From positions 296,880-360,879 of the forward strand of contig SUUY01000001.1 of the NCBI GenBank assembly GCA_015062285.1: a stretch of DNA of 64,000 bases. The letters are read 5' to 3'. Origin of the DNA: Alphaproteobacteria bacterium. Lineage in GTDB: Bacteria; Pseudomonadota; Alphaproteobacteria; RF32; CAG-239. Under the pieces are notes generated by a model. That model was not told the DNA's origin. It was given only the letters and a program-made list of their open reading frames with translations, and made no database searches. Below are positions 26,886 through 37,130 of the stretch, piece by piece. Numbering within the stretch: the first letter of the stretch is position 1; each line of letters starts with the position of its first letter. A program made the position numbers and the translations under genes.

Positions 26886-27491
26886 TTAAAAAACCCAAAC
26901 AACCGTCTGTATGCCATTGTGGATGCTACAGACGAAAGAGCAGTGGGTGCTTTGAAAACAGCACTGATGCCCTATGAACCAAAGTATCGCGAAGGTAAAA
27001 CCGTAGTTATCGGTGGATTTAATGATGTCTTGTTTGTGGAGTTCTGCAAACGTGAAGGTCCAATCTTCGACATTATGAAAAATTTGGCCAATAGCTACAA
27101 TTTTTATCCGTTTTATGTGATTGAAGAAGGAAAGTCTTCTCATCCGAAGAAGGATAAGTTTGGCCATTCTCTTAAGTATTTTGTAGTTGAGGCTGCAATT
27201 GCAGATTTTGCAATTCCGACACAAGGATTTGATGAATGGCTGAAGGAGTTTCGAGCAGTGGCAAAGGCTATTCACCATGATGACAGTGTTTTTCTGAAGC
27301 TGCATGGTTATTTGCGAAACGAGGATGGAACGATCCATGTTCTAATGGCAAATACCGAAAGTGTGAATCGCCAGGCTAAGGCTGACGGAGTGAAGCTCGG
27401 AGAAAAAGGTTGGAAAGAAGCTGTGCTGAAAATGGCATCCTTATTGAAGATTGAAGTAGAGTTTAAGAAGATACGCTACAAGTATCTTTAA
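26883..27491 (+). CDS. Orphan protein of unknown function
   Basis: The 202-residue soluble protein shows no family I recognise. It looks like an alpha/beta fold with strands such as LYAIVDATDE, TVVIGGFNDVLFVEFCK and FYPFYVIEEGKSS. The C-terminal half is basic and helical. Features such as KSSHPKKDKFGHSLKYFVVEAA near 80 could be functional but match no known motif. It starts directly after the shared 19-nt leader without a Shine-Dalgarno sequence and is followed by a terminator. It lies between rnd and aspS as a single-gene insertion. Confidence 0.7.
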   Translation: MLKNPNNRLYAIVDATDERAVGALKTALMPYEPKYREGKTVVIGGFNDVLFVEFCKREGPIFDIMKNLANSYNFYPFYVIEEGKSSHPKKDKFGHSLKYFVVEAAIADFAIPTQGFDEWLKEFRAVAKAIHHDDSVFLKLHGYLRNEDGTIHVLMANTESVNRQAKADGVKLGEKGWKEAVLKMASLLKIEVEFKKIRYKYL

Positions 27492-27498
27492 TTCTCAC

Positions 27499-27530
27499 AA
27501 AAAAAGACAGCAGTGATGTTGTCTTTTTTT
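27499..27530 (+). terminator. Terminator after the 26883 orphan
   Basis: Stem AAAAAGACAGCA paired with TGTTGTCTTTTTT (one G-T pair), with a GTGA loop. Confidence 0.85.
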
Positions 27531-27620
27531 TGTAATATTAAAGTGAGAATAATTGTTGATTTTGTGTGTATTTAGTAATAAAAAAGATAGGAATTAAATT
27601 TTTAGATCAAAGGATTAACA

Positions 27621-29384
27621 ATGCAAAACTATCGAACACATACCTGCGGAGAACTTAGAGCCGCAGATATTAATAAAGAAGTAAAACTCGCCGGTTGGAT
27701 ACATCGTAAACGTAATTTAGGAAATTTATGTTTTGTTGACTTGCGAGATCATTATGGAATTACACAGTGTGTGGTAGATAGCAGTTCGGATTTATTTGCA
27801 AAAGTTGAGAATTTGCGTCCGGAATCGGTAGTAGGATTCAGTGGTGTGGTTATTGCCAGAGAAAGTGTTAATAAAAATATGCCTACCGGTGATATTGAAA
27901 TAAAAGTTAGTGCTTTAGAAGTTTATTCCGAAGCTGAAGTTCTTCCGTTTCAGGTGGCAATAGAAGATGATGCTCCGGAGGAGTTACGTCTTAAATATCG
28001 TTTTTTGGATTTGAGAAAAGAGCGAATCCATAATAATATGTTGGTTAGGTCTAAAGTGATTGAGCGTTCTCGTCAGTTGATGAGAGAACAAGGTTTTGTT
28101 GAATATCAAACCCCGATTTTGACATCTTCTTCACCTGAAGGGGCAAGAGATTTTTTGGTTCCTTCTCGCTTGAATCCGGGAAAGTTTTATGCTTTACCTC
28201 AGGCTCCGCAACAGTTTAAGCAGTTGCTCATGGTTTCCGGTTTTGATAAATATTTTCAAATAGCTCCATGTTTTAGAGATGAAGACCCTCGAGCAGATAG
28301 AAGTCCGGGTGAGTTTTATCAGATGGATATGGAAATGAGCTTTGTTACTCAAGAAGAAGTTTTTGCGGTTATAGAGCATACATTGGGCACAATTTTTAAT
28401 GAATTTGCTTGGGGAAGAACGGTTGATCAGGCCCCGTTTATCAGAATTCCGTTCCGTACATCTATGTTTGATTATGGTTCGGATAAACCTGATTTAAGAA
28501 ACCCGCTTAAATGGCAAAAAGCAACAGAGTTTTTTGGAGAATCCGGATTTGGAGTATATGACACAAGAGTGAAAGAAGGCGATGTTGTTAAGGCGATGGT
28601 TGTTACCAAAGCCGGTGATAAACCACGCTCATTCTTTGATAAAATTGACGCTATGGCCAAAGAAGAAGGTATGGGCGGAGTTGCTTATATTGCATTGGCT
28701 GAAGCAGGAGCAAAAGGGATAGCTAAATTCTTTAGTCCTGAAAAATTATCTGAACTTACAAATAAATTGGGTGCAAACAATGGCGATGCTATTTTGTTTG
28801 TAGTTGGTAAGGGTGTCAAATTTGATAAATTTAGCGGTCGTTTGCGTAACAAAGTAGGTGAAGATTTAGACTTGGTTGATAAAAAATCATTTAAGATGTG
28901 CTGGATTGTAGATTTTCCGTTTTATGAAGAAAATGAAGAAACCGGTGCGGTTGAATTTTCGCATAATCCGTTTTCTATGCCACAAGGCGGTATGGAGGCA
29001 TTGCTTAATAAGAATCCGTTGGATATTTTGGCATATCAATACGATTTTGTTTGTAATGGTGCCGAACTCCTTTCAGGTGCAGTCCGCAACCACAGTCCTG
29101 AGATTATGTACAAGGCATTTGAAATTGCCGGTTATGATCATTCGGTTGTTGATGAAAAATTTGGCGGTATGATCAGTGCCTTTAAGTTTGGAGCTCCTCC
29201 TCACGCCGGATCAGCTTTTGGAGTTGATAGGCTGGTAATGTTGATTTTAGAGGAATCAATTATTCGTGATGTAATCTTATTTCCTCTAAACGGAAAGGCT
29301 CAAGATTTGTTGATGCAAGCTCCTAATTATGTTACGGAGCAGCAGCTCAAAGAATTACACTTGAACTTAAAACCGACAGAATAA
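27621..29384 (+). CDS. aspS: Aspartyl-tRNA synthetase
   Basis: This class II synthetase charges tRNA-Asp. The 587-residue, bacterial-type protein has an N-terminal OB-fold anticodon domain ([19 protein letters not shown], near 25), motif 2 ([27 protein letters not shown], near 212), a GAD insertion domain in the middle and motif 3 ([13 protein letters not shown], near 530). Whether it is discriminating or also charges tRNA-Asn cannot be told, since gatCAB and asnS are not visible. An AAAGGA Shine-Dalgarno sequence precedes the ATG. A terminator follows. Confidence 0.97.
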   Translation: MQNYRTHTCGELRAADINKEVKLAGWIHRKRNLGNLCFVDLRDHYGITQCVVDSSSDLFAKVENLRPESVVGFSGVVIARESVNKNMPTGDIEIKVSALEVYSEAEVLPFQVAIEDDAPEELRLKYRFLDLRKERIHNNMLVRSKVIERSRQLMREQGFVEYQTPILTSSSPEGARDFLVPSRLNPGKFYALPQAPQQFKQLLMVSGFDKYFQIAPCFRDEDPRADRSPGEFYQMDMEMSFVTQEEVFAVIEHTLGTIFNEFAWGRTVDQAPFIRIPFRTSMFDYGSDKPDLRNPLKWQKATEFFGESGFGVYDTRVKEGDVVKAMVVTKAGDKPRSFFDKIDAMAKEEGMGGVAYIALAEAGAKGIAKFFSPEKLSELTNKLGANNGDAILFVVGKGVKFDKFSGRLRNKVGEDLDLVDKKSFKMCWIVDFPFYEENEETGAVEFSHNPFSMPQGGMEALLNKNPLDILAYQYDFVCNGAELLSGAVRNHSPEIMYKAFEIAGYDHSVVDEKFGGMISAFKFGAPPHAGSAFGVDRLVMLILEESIIRDVILFPLNGKAQDLLMQAPNYVTEQQLKELHLNLKPTE

Positions 29385-29390
29385 AAATGG

Positions 29391-29418
29391 CCCCTTGTTT
29401 GCAAAAGCAAGGGGTTTT
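29391..29418. terminator. Terminator between aspS and the convergent CxxC protein gene
   Basis: Stem CCCCTTG/CAAGGGG with a TTTGCAAAAG-type loop and a short T tract, placed directly after the aspS stop. Confidence 0.75.
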
Positions 29419-29866
29419 AATTATAGAAGAATCCTTCTACTTCGGCAACAAAATAGTTGGCAAGGTCGGTAGGGTCTGAAGTCATGGTTTGTAGGTTTTC
29501 TAATTTACGGTAGCCAAATCTTACACCGTCATCATAACGTGCTAGAACTACTTCCAGTGGTCTGTATAAATTATAGGTTTGGATAAAGTTGTTTTCGTTA
29601 TCATTTTGATAATTGATAATAAACATATTATATTCATCAATAAAGTTTTGATTATATGCTTGTTCGATTATTGATATTGCATCGGCACAAGTATAGCATG
29701 GCTCATTGTTATAAAATACATAAATTATTGATTTGTTATAGGCAGTGTTATCGGCGTTCAGATATTCCGGTGTGTATTGCGAAGGCATATAGCCGTCCAT
29801 GTTTTGAACTTGAGCTTGAGTTTGTACGCTTAATAATAGTGATAAAGCGAATATTATAATGCGCAT
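29417..29866 (-). CDS. Exported CxxC protein, thioredoxin-like candidate
   Basis: The 149-residue precursor has a signal peptide (MRIIIFALSLLLSVQTQAQ, cleavage near 19) and one CxxC site in EPCYTCADAISIIEQAY near residue 57, preceded by a strand (SIIYVFYNN). That arrangement resembles a short thioredoxin-like fold with an active-site CxxC, so a periplasmic thiol-disulfide role is possible but unproven. It lies 21 bp downstream of the aminopeptidase P gene and may be co-transcribed with it. AGGAGAAA precedes the ATG. Confidence 0.7.
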   Translation of the reverse strand: MRIIIFALSLLLSVQTQAQVQNMDGYMPSQYTPEYLNADNTAYNKSIIYVFYNNEPCYTCADAISIIEQAYNQNFIDEYNMFIINYQNDNENNFIQTYNLYRPLEVVLARYDDGVRFGYRKLENLQTMTSDPTDLANYFVAEVEGFFYN

Positions 29867-29887
29867 GATTTTTCTCCTAACCTAAAA

Positions 29888-31570
29888 TCAGATTGGAGCT
29901 GTTGCCTCTATCAACCAGTTTTGCACTTCTTTTGAAAGCAAGGGGTGAATTTTCTCCAATACCAATTTGTGATAATTATTAATCCAATTTATTTCGTCTT
30001 GATTTAAGAGATATTTATTGATTAATGATTTATCAATAGGTACAAGGGTTAGGGGTTCAAATTTTAGCATCGGAGTTGCTAAATCAGAAGCCAAATCATC
30101 AGCAATATAATAGAGGTTTTCTATCCTGATGCCATATTTTCCTTCGACATAATATCCGGGTTCAATTGATGTTACTTGACCTGTTTCCAGAATGTTTGGG
30201 TTTTTGTATGAAGAGAGTGAAAATGGTCCTTCGTGTACGTTGAGGTGGTGGCCGACACCGTGTCCGGTACCATGTTTGTAGTCCTTGCCATATTTCCAAA
30301 GAACTGATCTGCTTATTATATCTATGGTGTTTCCGGTTACTGATTGCGGAAAACGTGCCGATGCCGCGGCAATATGAGCTTTTAATACTTGGGTGTAGCT
30401 ATCAATAATATTAGGGTCAGATATTTTTCCGATAGCAACAGTGCGGGTAATATCGGTAGTTCCGTCCAAGTACTGGGCTCCACTATCAAGCAATAGTAGT
30501 GATTCGTCATTTAAATTTTGGTTGGTGTCAGAATTTGGTTGATAGTGAACGATGGCACCATTTGCGTTTACACCGGCGATTGTTTCAAAGCTGTTGCTCT
30601 GAAATAATTGTTGTTGAGATCTGTATTCATAGAGTTTTTGTACTATGGATAATTCTGTTTGATTATGCCAATTTGTTTGCAACCAACACAAAAAATTACA
30701 CATGGCAACAGCATCTCTGATGTGGGCATTTTTGAAACCGGAAAGCTCAATAGGGTTTTTCTTGGCTTTGATTTTTTGTATTGGATTCATATGGTTGTGA
30801 AGCCATATTTTGTGTTTTTTAGCTAAAGTTAAAATTGTTTTAGGGGTGGAGTTAGGTGAAACACCTATGGTTTTATCTTTGTATTTTGCTATTTCTGCTT
30901 CAATTTTATCAATATTATTGGTAAATAAACTTATTTCACCATTTTTATCGATCAGGGCAAAGGCTCTTAAAATTGGGGTGCATTTTAAGCAGTTTGATCT
31001 AAGGTTGAGGAGCCATGAAACAGCATCACAATCAGTTAGAAAATAGGCATCAAGATTGTTTTTTAGCATAAATGATGTGAGGTAAGAAACTTTTTCTTCG
31101 ACTGATATGCCACTGTATTCAATGTTATGCTCAAAAATATCTACTTCTTTTTTAGAAAGTCTATTCCCAAGAATATGATTTTGGTCTTCTACAAAAATAT
31201 GATGTTTTAATATACGGTGCCAAAAATCTGTTTCGTTTATACTGTGGCATAAGGGATCGTAAGCAACGACGGAGTTTTGTGCAATATTTTGTGCTATCCA
31301 AGATCCAATACTATCAGAAGTACAAATAACTTTTATAACTGAAGGATCGGTTTCTTGAGCTGCTTGAATTTCATATCTGCCATCAACTAATAAGTATGAT
31401 GTTTCAGGCGTTATCAGTAAGGTACCTGCCGATCCGCTAAAACCACACAATTCTTTTATTTTGTTTTCTTCTTCTAAAACATCTTGGCCGATAAACATAT
31501 TATTGCGAGTTACAATATAGGCATTCCAGTTGTTTTTGGTGATTTGTTTTTGCAATTCTGATATGGTCAT
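29888..31570 (-). CDS. Aminopeptidase P family protein (M24B metallopeptidase)
   Basis: The 560-residue cytosolic enzyme probably removes N-terminal residues before proline. It has two creatinase-like N-terminal domains (about 1-300) and a C-terminal pita-bread domain with metal ligands in LDSGAQYLDGTTDITRT near 358 (two Asp), GTGHGVGHHLNVHEGP near 440 (His), SIEPGYYVEGKYGIRIEN near 478 (Glu), then the last Glu. Its length matches the long, eukaryote-like aminopeptidase P branch found in Alphaproteobacteria rather than E. coli PepP (about 440). It is 5 bp after prmA, in the same direction. Confidence 0.92.
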   Translation of the reverse strand: MTISELQKQITKNNWNAYIVTRNNMFIGQDVLEEENKIKELCGFSGSAGTLLITPETSYLLVDGRYEIQAAQETDPSVIKVICTSDSIGSWIAQNIAQNSVVAYDPLCHSINETDFWHRILKHHIFVEDQNHILGNRLSKKEVDIFEHNIEYSGISVEEKVSYLTSFMLKNNLDAYFLTDCDAVSWLLNLRSNCLKCTPILRAFALIDKNGEISLFTNNIDKIEAEIAKYKDKTIGVSPNSTPKTILTLAKKHKIWLHNHMNPIQKIKAKKNPIELSGFKNAHIRDAVAMCNFLCWLQTNWHNQTELSIVQKLYEYRSQQQLFQSNSFETIAGVNANGAIVHYQPNSDTNQNLNDESLLLLDSGAQYLDGTTDITRTVAIGKISDPNIIDSYTQVLKAHIAAASARFPQSVTGNTIDIISRSVLWKYGKDYKHGTGHGVGHHLNVHEGPFSLSSYKNPNILETGQVTSIEPGYYVEGKYGIRIENLYYIADDLASDLATPMLKFEPLTLVPIDKSLINKYLLNQDEINWINNYHKLVLEKIHPLLSKEVQNWLIEATAPI

Positions 31571-31575
31571 CCTCT

Positions 31576-32433
31576 TTATTCCTTTTGCATTAATGCTGCT
31601 CGCCAGTTATCGAGTTTATATAGTTTTGATAGACTGAAATTGTGTTTTTGATGTTCGGAAATGATCCAATTTTCTTGGTCTTCTACGAATCCGGAAAAAA
31701 TAGCATAACCTCCTTTTTTGAGGCTTGATGCTGCGTGTGGAGCCATTTCCAACAATGGGCGAGCTAAAATGTTGGCTAGAATTAGGTCATAGGGGGTATT
31801 TTGTGCAACTATGGGAGATTGGTATCCATTACTTTGTGCGGTAATAATATGCGAATCGAGATGATTATTTGTGGCATTGCTATTGGTAACCAGTACGGCT
31901 TCATCATCAATATCGACTGCGGTAATTTGTGCTTGAGGCCACAAACTTGCAGCCGCTAAAGATAAAATTCCAGATCCGGTACCAACATCCAATATCTTTT
32001 GGGGGACAAAGCCATTATGGTATAATTCGCTGATAGCTAGAAGGCATGACCGGGTGGTTTGATGATCAGAGCCAAAAGCGGTGGCGGCATATATTTGAAG
32101 AGGAATTTTATCGGTTTTTGGGGTAGAAGTTTCATGTATACCATAAATCATGAAGTCTGCAATTTCAAAAGGATCAAATTTGATTACATAGTCTTTGAGC
32201 CAATTTGAACTTTCCAGTTTTTCAACAGAATAAGGTGGAAGATTAATTCCTTTAGCAGCCAAAAGCATGGATTGTTCATCAAAATTTCCGGAGCAGTATC
32301 CGATGTATTCATCATTACCTTCATCATCGTAATTTTGGGCGTATACTTCAAAGTAGTTTTCTAAAAAAACTTCAAAATCGGGATTAATTGTTCCATCGGT
32401 TTTAAAGGTTATTTGCCAACAACTGCTCATCAT
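31576..32433 (-). CDS. prmA: Ribosomal protein L11 methyltransferase
   Basis: PrmA methylates several residues of ribosomal protein L11. The 285-residue protein has a divergent N-terminal substrate domain and a SAM-binding Rossmann domain with KILDVGTGSGILSLAAASL near 143, AVDIDDEAVLVTNSNA near 170 and the LILANILARPLLEMAP motif near 215, a typical PrmA feature. It has two adjacent ATGs at its start. It leads the operon with the aminopeptidase P gene and possibly the CxxC protein. Confidence 0.93.
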   Translation of the reverse strand: MMSSCWQITFKTDGTINPDFEVFLENYFEVYAQNYDDEGNDEYIGYCSGNFDEQSMLLAAKGINLPPYSVEKLESSNWLKDYVIKFDPFEIADFMIYGIHETSTPKTDKIPLQIYAATAFGSDHQTTRSCLLAISELYHNGFVPQKILDVGTGSGILSLAAASLWPQAQITAVDIDDEAVLVTNSNATNNHLDSHIITAQSNGYQSPIVAQNTPYDLILANILARPLLEMAPHAASSLKKGGYAIFSGFVEDQENWIISEHQKHNFSLSKLYKLDNWRAALMQKE

Positions 32434-32529
32434 GAAAGACTTATCCCAATAGTTATAAATTTATTTACTAAAATCAGTTTATAGTATAATAATTAAAAAT
32501 AAACAGAATCTAAACAAGAAGAGGTTTTT

Positions 32530-33294
32530 ATGAAAAAAATATGTTTGTTTGTTTCCGTAATGTTACTTTCTGCGTGTTTTAGAGCAGGAAGTTATGATGT
32601 TTTGAGCCAAAGAAATGATATTTTTACAATATGGAATGGCTATAGAATTACATATTATAATAATGAACCTCAGTTGCTTAAAACAGAAGTTGTTGAAGAA
32701 AATAATTTTAATTTGAATGTTGCCCAAACAGTGTATAAGGGCAATTCGATATTGTCTTCAAAATCGTATACTAGAGACTATTATTCGGAGCTTTTTGTTA
32801 AAGCAAATAAGAAAGGTGTCCTGAATAGTTCATCACTTCCGATTACGATATCTGCGGATAAGACTTATGAAGTAATCGGACAGATAACAATAGAAGGCAA
32901 GGTGTATCGTTTATTACCGGCAGCGATGGAAGACTATGTTACTTTGATTGATGCAGAAGGATATTTTTATAATAAAATGGGGCAGATTCGTTCAGGATAT
33001 GTGGTTTTGCTTGATACAGAAATATTTTCATATCCTGCTGATTTGAGAATGATTGAGGTTGCTTTATCAAAAACAGAAGAAACAACTGCCGTTAAAGGAT
33101 TCGATGTTCGTTATGATGGGGTTAAGTTAGACCGAGTTTGGTTTACTTACATGGATTATGATGATGTTGAAGCCGGTACTTTTAAGGAAATTAGTTTTCC
33201 TAATAAACCGGGGTTGATAACTATAAATGATATTGGACTTAGGGTTTTGAAAGCCGATAGCGAAAAAATTACATATATGGTTATTAGTTATTAG
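32530..33294 (+). CDS. Putative lipoprotein of unknown function
   Basis: The 254-residue precursor has a lipoprotein signal peptide with the lipobox LLSAC (Cys at about 16). The mature part is soluble and beta-rich without a motif I recognise. The last codons, coding for V-I-S-Y and the stop, lie within a heptamer repeat that continues past the gene, so the C-terminus may have changed by slippage. AAGAGG precedes the ATG. It is divergent from prmA. Confidence 0.75.
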   Translation: MKKICLFVSVMLLSACFRAGSYDVLSQRNDIFTIWNGYRITYYNNEPQLLKTEVVEENNFNLNVAQTVYKGNSILSSKSYTRDYYSELFVKANKKGVLNSSSLPITISADKTYEVIGQITIEGKVYRLLPAAMEDYVTLIDAEGYFYNKMGQIRSGYVVLLDTEIFSYPADLRMIEVALSKTEETTAVKGFDVRYDGVKLDRVWFTYMDYDDVEAGTFKEISFPNKPGLITINDIGLRVLKADSEKITYMVISY

Positions 33295-33322
33295 TCATTA
33301 GTCATTAGTTATTAGTCATTAG
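33281..33322. repeat. Heptamer tandem repeat T(T/C)ATTAG, six copies
   Basis: Six consecutive seven-base units of TTATTAG or TCATTAG, with a degenerate seventh (TCATAGG), overlap the end of the lipoprotein gene and supply its stop codon. Two more units are present at 1487-1500, so the motif occurs elsewhere in the window. Confidence 0.85.
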
Positions 33323-33445
33323 TCATAGGTGAGTAGTTTAATTTGTAATAATCTATAACTATCAGTTTTTGTGAAAAATTGCTTGCAAGCAAATATGGCT
33401 TGTTGTATAAAAACTTCGAATTAAAGTTTTTTAGGAGTAAATAAG

Positions 33446-34192
33446 ATGGCTGGACACTCCCAGTTTAAGAATATTATGTACCGTAAAGGTGCTCAAGATG
33501 CAAAAAAGGCAAAAATGTTTGCTAAGTTAGCTCGTGATATTACCATTGCCGCTAAAAGCGGTTTGCCGGAACCCGATAAGAATCCTCGTTTGCGTTTGGC
33601 AATTCAGGCGGCTCGTGCAGAAAGCATGCCCAAAGATAATATTGAACGTGCAATAGCAAAGGCTACTCAAACGGCCGGAGGCGCAGATTTTGTTTCTGTT
33701 CGCTATGAGGGTTTCGGACCGGGGAAAGTTGCGGTTATTGTGGAAGCAATGACCGATAATAAGAATCGTACAGCCGGTAATATTCGTACCATTTTCGGAA
33801 AACGAGGCGGTGCTATGGGAGAAAACGGTTCTGTATCATTTAATTTTGAACGTATAGGTTTTATCGAGTATCCTCTTTCTGTGGCTGATGCCGATAAGGT
33901 GTTTGAGAGTGCTTTAGAAGCAGGTGCAAATGATGTGATAACAGATGATGAGCATCATGATATAGAAACTTTGCCTGATGATTTGGGATTGGTAACCGAA
34001 GCTTTAGAAAAAGTTTTTGGTACTCCTTCTGCATCTCGTTTGGATTGGAAACCAATGGTAAAAACAGATATTACCGATACAGAAACAGCACAAAAGCTTT
34101 TAGACTTTATTGATGCTCTGGAAGATGATGATGATGTTCAGCGTGTATATCATAATGCTGAAATATCTGAAGATGTTCTTTCTAAGCTTTAG
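33446..34192 (+). CDS. yebC: YebC/PmpR-family protein
   Basis: YebC proteins act on ribosome stalling or as transcriptional regulators, depending on the branch. The 248-residue protein has the hallmark [21 protein letters not shown] start, then [18 protein letters not shown] near 66 and [24 protein letters not shown] near 88. AGGAG precedes the ATG. It opens the yebC-ruvC-ruvA-ruvB-ybgC-tolQRA series, the classical alphaproteobacterial order. ruvC starts 9 bp later. Confidence 0.97.
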   Translation: MAGHSQFKNIMYRKGAQDAKKAKMFAKLARDITIAAKSGLPEPDKNPRLRLAIQAARAESMPKDNIERAIAKATQTAGGADFVSVRYEGFGPGKVAVIVEAMTDNKNRTAGNIRTIFGKRGGAMGENGSVSFNFERIGFIEYPLSVADADKVFESALEAGANDVITDDEHHDIETLPDDLGLVTEALEKVFGTPSASRLDWKPMVKTDITDTETAQKLLDFIDALEDDDDVQRVYHNAEISEDVLSKL

Positions 34193-34201
34193 AGAAATTT
34201 G

Positions 34202-34690
34202 ATGGTTCGAATTTTAGGTCTTGATCCGAGTTTATCTTCAACAGGTTGGGGAATAATTGAAGCCGAAAATAATCGGGTACGTTATGTGGCAGACGGATTT
34301 ATTCCCACAGATGCAAAAGCTCCGATTGCAGAACGTTTGGCTTTAATTAATAAATCACTTTGTGATGTAATTGACCTATACAAACCGGATGAAGCCGCAA
34401 TAGAACAAGTTTTTCTAAACTCCAATGCAGTATCAACAATTAAACTCGGTATGGCACGAGGTGTAGTGATTATGGCTCCGGCCATGTTTCATATTCCGGT
34501 TACGGAATATGAACCGAACAAAGTAAAAAAAGCGGTAGTAGGGGTTGGAAAAGCAGAAAAAAATCAAGTTGAAACTATGGTAAAAATCTTGCTTCCGGGG
34601 TGCAAACCTAAAAATAACGACGCATCCGATGCATTGGCAATTGCATTATGTCATAATTCTTTTAGAAAAATGCATATTAGCGTAAAATAA
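34202..34690 (+). CDS. ruvC: Holliday junction endonuclease RuvC
   Basis: RuvC resolves Holliday junctions by symmetric cleavage. The 162-residue protein shows the catalytic acidic residues: Asp in ILGLDPSLSSTGWG near residue 7, Glu in AAIEQVFLNSNAVS near 66, and Asp in NNDASDALAIALCH near 140. The ATG at 34202 is preferred. A TTG directly before it (34199) would only add one residue. Its partners ruvA and ruvB follow after a 125-bp gap. Confidence 0.96.
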   Translation: MVRILGLDPSLSSTGWGIIEAENNRVRYVADGFIPTDAKAPIAERLALINKSLCDVIDLYKPDEAAIEQVFLNSNAVSTIKLGMARGVVIMAPAMFHIPVTEYEPNKVKKAVVGVGKAEKNQVETMVKILLPGCKPKNNDASDALAIALCHNSFRKMHISVK

Positions 34691-34815
34691 TCGGCATTGG
34701 CAAAATTTATGTCAGCTAATAAGTTCTATTTTTGTTCTTAAATTTTAAAAAGGACTTGTATATATATATCTTTTTGTTTAATCTGTTGCTATGGTATAAA
34801 TAAGGAATTACATAA

Positions 34816-35472
34816 ATGATAGCAAAGTTACGAGGAATAGTTGACGGGCATGGCGAAGATTATGCTATTGTAGATGTTAATGGTGTGGGATATTTGGTTT
34901 ATGCCTCAGCCAAAACATTGGGTAAGTTGATTAATGGAGCAGAAGTTTCTTTGTTGGTAGAGACTGTAGTACGTGAGGATAGTATTACTCTTTTTGGTTT
35001 TGCCGACGCTTGGGAAAAAGAATGGTTTAATACCTTAACCAAAGTTCAGGGAGTAGGTGCAAAAGTTTGCTTGGCAATACTTTCGGTGCTTTCGCCTTTG
35101 CAACTTTCTCAAGCGATATCGGCACAAGATAAAAATTCTTTCACCAGAGCAAATGGGGTTGGTCCTAAGCTTGCTGCAAGAATCGTAACAGAGCTAAAAG
35201 ATAAAATTGTAACAATACCCGCATTTGATATGGCAAAAAATTTAGATGATAATATAAATTCGCAGGAAGATGTAAATGCTGTTGCCGATGTTGTGATTGC
35301 TCAAGAAGGTGATCCTAACAAGATGGAAGATGCGATTTCTGCTTTGGTTAATCTTGGCTACCAAAGATTAGAGGCCTATAAGGTTGTTAGTCAGGTGTCT
35401 TTAAATAACCCTGGTGCTGATATGGCAACCTTAATCAGATTAGCATTAAAAGAATTTGCTAAAAAGGACTAG
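34816..35472 (+). CDS. ruvA: Holliday junction branch migration protein RuvA
   Basis: RuvA tetramers bind the four-way junction and load RuvB. The 218-residue protein has an N-terminal OB domain (MIAKLRGIVDGHGEDYAIVDVNGVGY), two helix-hairpin-helix motifs (LTKVQGVGAKVCLAIL near 73; RANGVGPKLAARIV near 113) and a C-terminal RuvB-binding domain (AISALVNLGYQRLEAYKVV). It starts after a short AT-rich spacer and is 5 bp upstream of ruvB. Confidence 0.97.
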   Translation: MIAKLRGIVDGHGEDYAIVDVNGVGYLVYASAKTLGKLINGAEVSLLVETVVREDSITLFGFADAWEKEWFNTLTKVQGVGAKVCLAILSVLSPLQLSQAISAQDKNSFTRANGVGPKLAARIVTELKDKIVTIPAFDMAKNLDDNINSQEDVNAVADVVIAQEGDPNKMEDAISALVNLGYQRLEAYKVVSQVSLNNPGADMATLIRLALKEFAKKD

Positions 35473-35477
35473 TTTAG

Positions 35478-36527
35478 ATGATAGAAGAACGTATTGTCAG
35501 CCCGCAAAAACAAACAGACGACGAAAATACAAACGGAGCTCCTATAAATTTGCGTCCGCAGTGCTTGGCAGACTTTGTCGGGCAAAAAATGGTATGTGAA
35601 AACTTGAAAGTATTTATTGATGCAGCTAGGGCCAGAGGAGAAGCTCTTGATCATGTGTTGTTGTTTGGTCCTCCGGGACTTGGTAAGACAACCTTGGCAT
35701 CTATTGTTGCGAAGGAGTTGGGGGTCGGATTTCGGGCAACCTCGGCTCCTATGATTTCAAAATCAGGAGATTTGGCTGCTATACTTACTAATTTAGAACG
35801 TAATGATGTGCTTTTTATCGATGAAATTCATCGTCTTAATCCGGCAATAGAAGAAGTTCTTTATTCGGCCATGGAGGATTTTCAGCTTGATTTAATTATT
35901 GGTGAAGGTCCTTCGGCTCGATCGGTTAGAATCGATTTGCAACCATTTACATTGGTAGGGGCGACAACCAGGTCGGGGATGTTGTCTACTCCTTTGCGTG
36001 AACGTTTTGGAATCCCATTGCGCTTAGATTTTTATTCTCCGGAAGAGTTGAAAAAAATTGTTTTGCGAGGTGCAAGGTTGCTGGATATGCCTCTTTCTGA
36101 TGTTGGTGCTTTAGAAATAGCAAAACGTTCTCGAGGTACTCCCCGTGTGGCAGGAAGATTGTTGCGTAGAGTGAGGGATTTTGGGGCAGTATGCGGAGCA
36201 ATGGAAGTTGATAATAAAATTGCCGATAATGCTTTGCGTCGTTTAGATGTTGACGACTATGGATTAGATGCGTTTGATCGTCGCTATCTTAATTGCATTG
36301 TGCAAAATTATGGCGGTGGTCCGGTTGGAGCTGATACATTGGCAGCCGCACTTTCAGAAGAAAGAGATACCATAGAAGAAGTGATTGAACCGTTTTTGCT
36401 TAAATTAGGGTTTTTACAGCGTACTCCTCGGGGAAGAGTTATTTCTGATTTGGGGTGCCGTTATTTGGGCGTGCCACAGATGAAAAAAGATAAAGCTTCG
36501 CCACAGTTAGATTTATTGAATGATTAA
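35478..36527 (+). CDS. ruvB: Holliday junction helicase RuvB
   Basis: RuvB is the hexameric AAA+ motor of branch migration. The 349-residue protein has a Walker A ([14 protein letters not shown] near 57), a Walker B ([12 protein letters not shown] near 112), sensor 1 ([19 protein letters not shown] near 159) and a C-terminal winged helix ([17 protein letters not shown] near 300). It follows ruvA closely and ends 10 bp before ybgC. Confidence 0.98.
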   Translation: MIEERIVSPQKQTDDENTNGAPINLRPQCLADFVGQKMVCENLKVFIDAARARGEALDHVLLFGPPGLGKTTLASIVAKELGVGFRATSAPMISKSGDLAAILTNLERNDVLFIDEIHRLNPAIEEVLYSAMEDFQLDLIIGEGPSARSVRIDLQPFTLVGATTRSGMLSTPLRERFGIPLRLDFYSPEELKKIVLRGARLLDMPLSDVGALEIAKRSRGTPRVAGRLLRRVRDFGAVCGAMEVDNKIADNALRRLDVDDYGLDAFDRRYLNCIVQNYGGGPVGADTLAAALSEERDTIEEVIEPFLLKLGFLQRTPRGRVISDLGCRYLGVPQMKKDKASPQLDLLND

Positions 36528-36537
36528 AGGAAAAAAA

Positions 36538-36978
36538 ATGATAATTAAACCTATTTCTGCAGTTGCAGGTGAAATTAAAGATAATAAGTTTTTATTTCCG
36601 GTAAGAGTGTATTATGAAGATACCGATGCCGGTGGTGTGGTTTATTATGCAAACTATTTGAAGTTTGCTGAAAGAGCTAGAACCGAATATATTAGGGCTC
36701 TTGGAGTTCGCCAACAAGATGCTTTAGAACAAGAAGATAAATTTGCTTTTATGGTGCGTCATTGTGAGGCAGATTATCAAGCTCCGGCAGTGTTAGATGA
36801 TGAGTTGGTGGTTTCTTGTCAGGTAACAGAAATAGGTGGTGCTACTTGTACCATGCATCAGGAAATAACCAGAGGGGATCAACTTCTTGTTTCAATAGAT
36901 GTTAAAGCTGTTTATGTATCACTGAGGGCTAGAAGACCGGTAAGGATACCTAAAGACTTGGTGGCAAAGTTTGTATAA
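36538..36978 (+). CDS. ybgC: Tol-Pal-associated acyl-CoA thioesterase YbgC
   Basis: YbgC is a hotdog-fold thioesterase associated with the Tol-Pal operon and phospholipid metabolism. The 146-residue protein has the 4-hydroxybenzoyl-CoA thioesterase motif VYYEDTDAGGVVYYANYLKFAERARTEYI (from about residue 22; the catalytic Asp is in EDTDAGG). The ATG at 36538 has AAAGGA upstream. An in-frame ATG at 36520 would overlap ruvB. It precedes tolQRA, as in other proteobacteria. Confidence 0.94.
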   Translation: MIIKPISAVAGEIKDNKFLFPVRVYYEDTDAGGVVYYANYLKFAERARTEYIRALGVRQQDALEQEDKFAFMVRHCEADYQAPAVLDDELVVSCQVTEIGGATCTMHQEITRGDQLLVSIDVKAVYVSLRARRPVRIPKDLVAKFV

Positions 36979-37130
36979 TGGCTTATTCAGAGCCGTTATC
37001 TACTGTTGCAGAAAATTTATGTATTTTAATTTTTACTTGATGTTGAAAAGGTTCAATATTAATTGAATCTTTATCTTTGTATGCTAGATTGTCGGCAAAA
37101 TGTTGTTTTTACAATTACAAAGGGTTAAAA

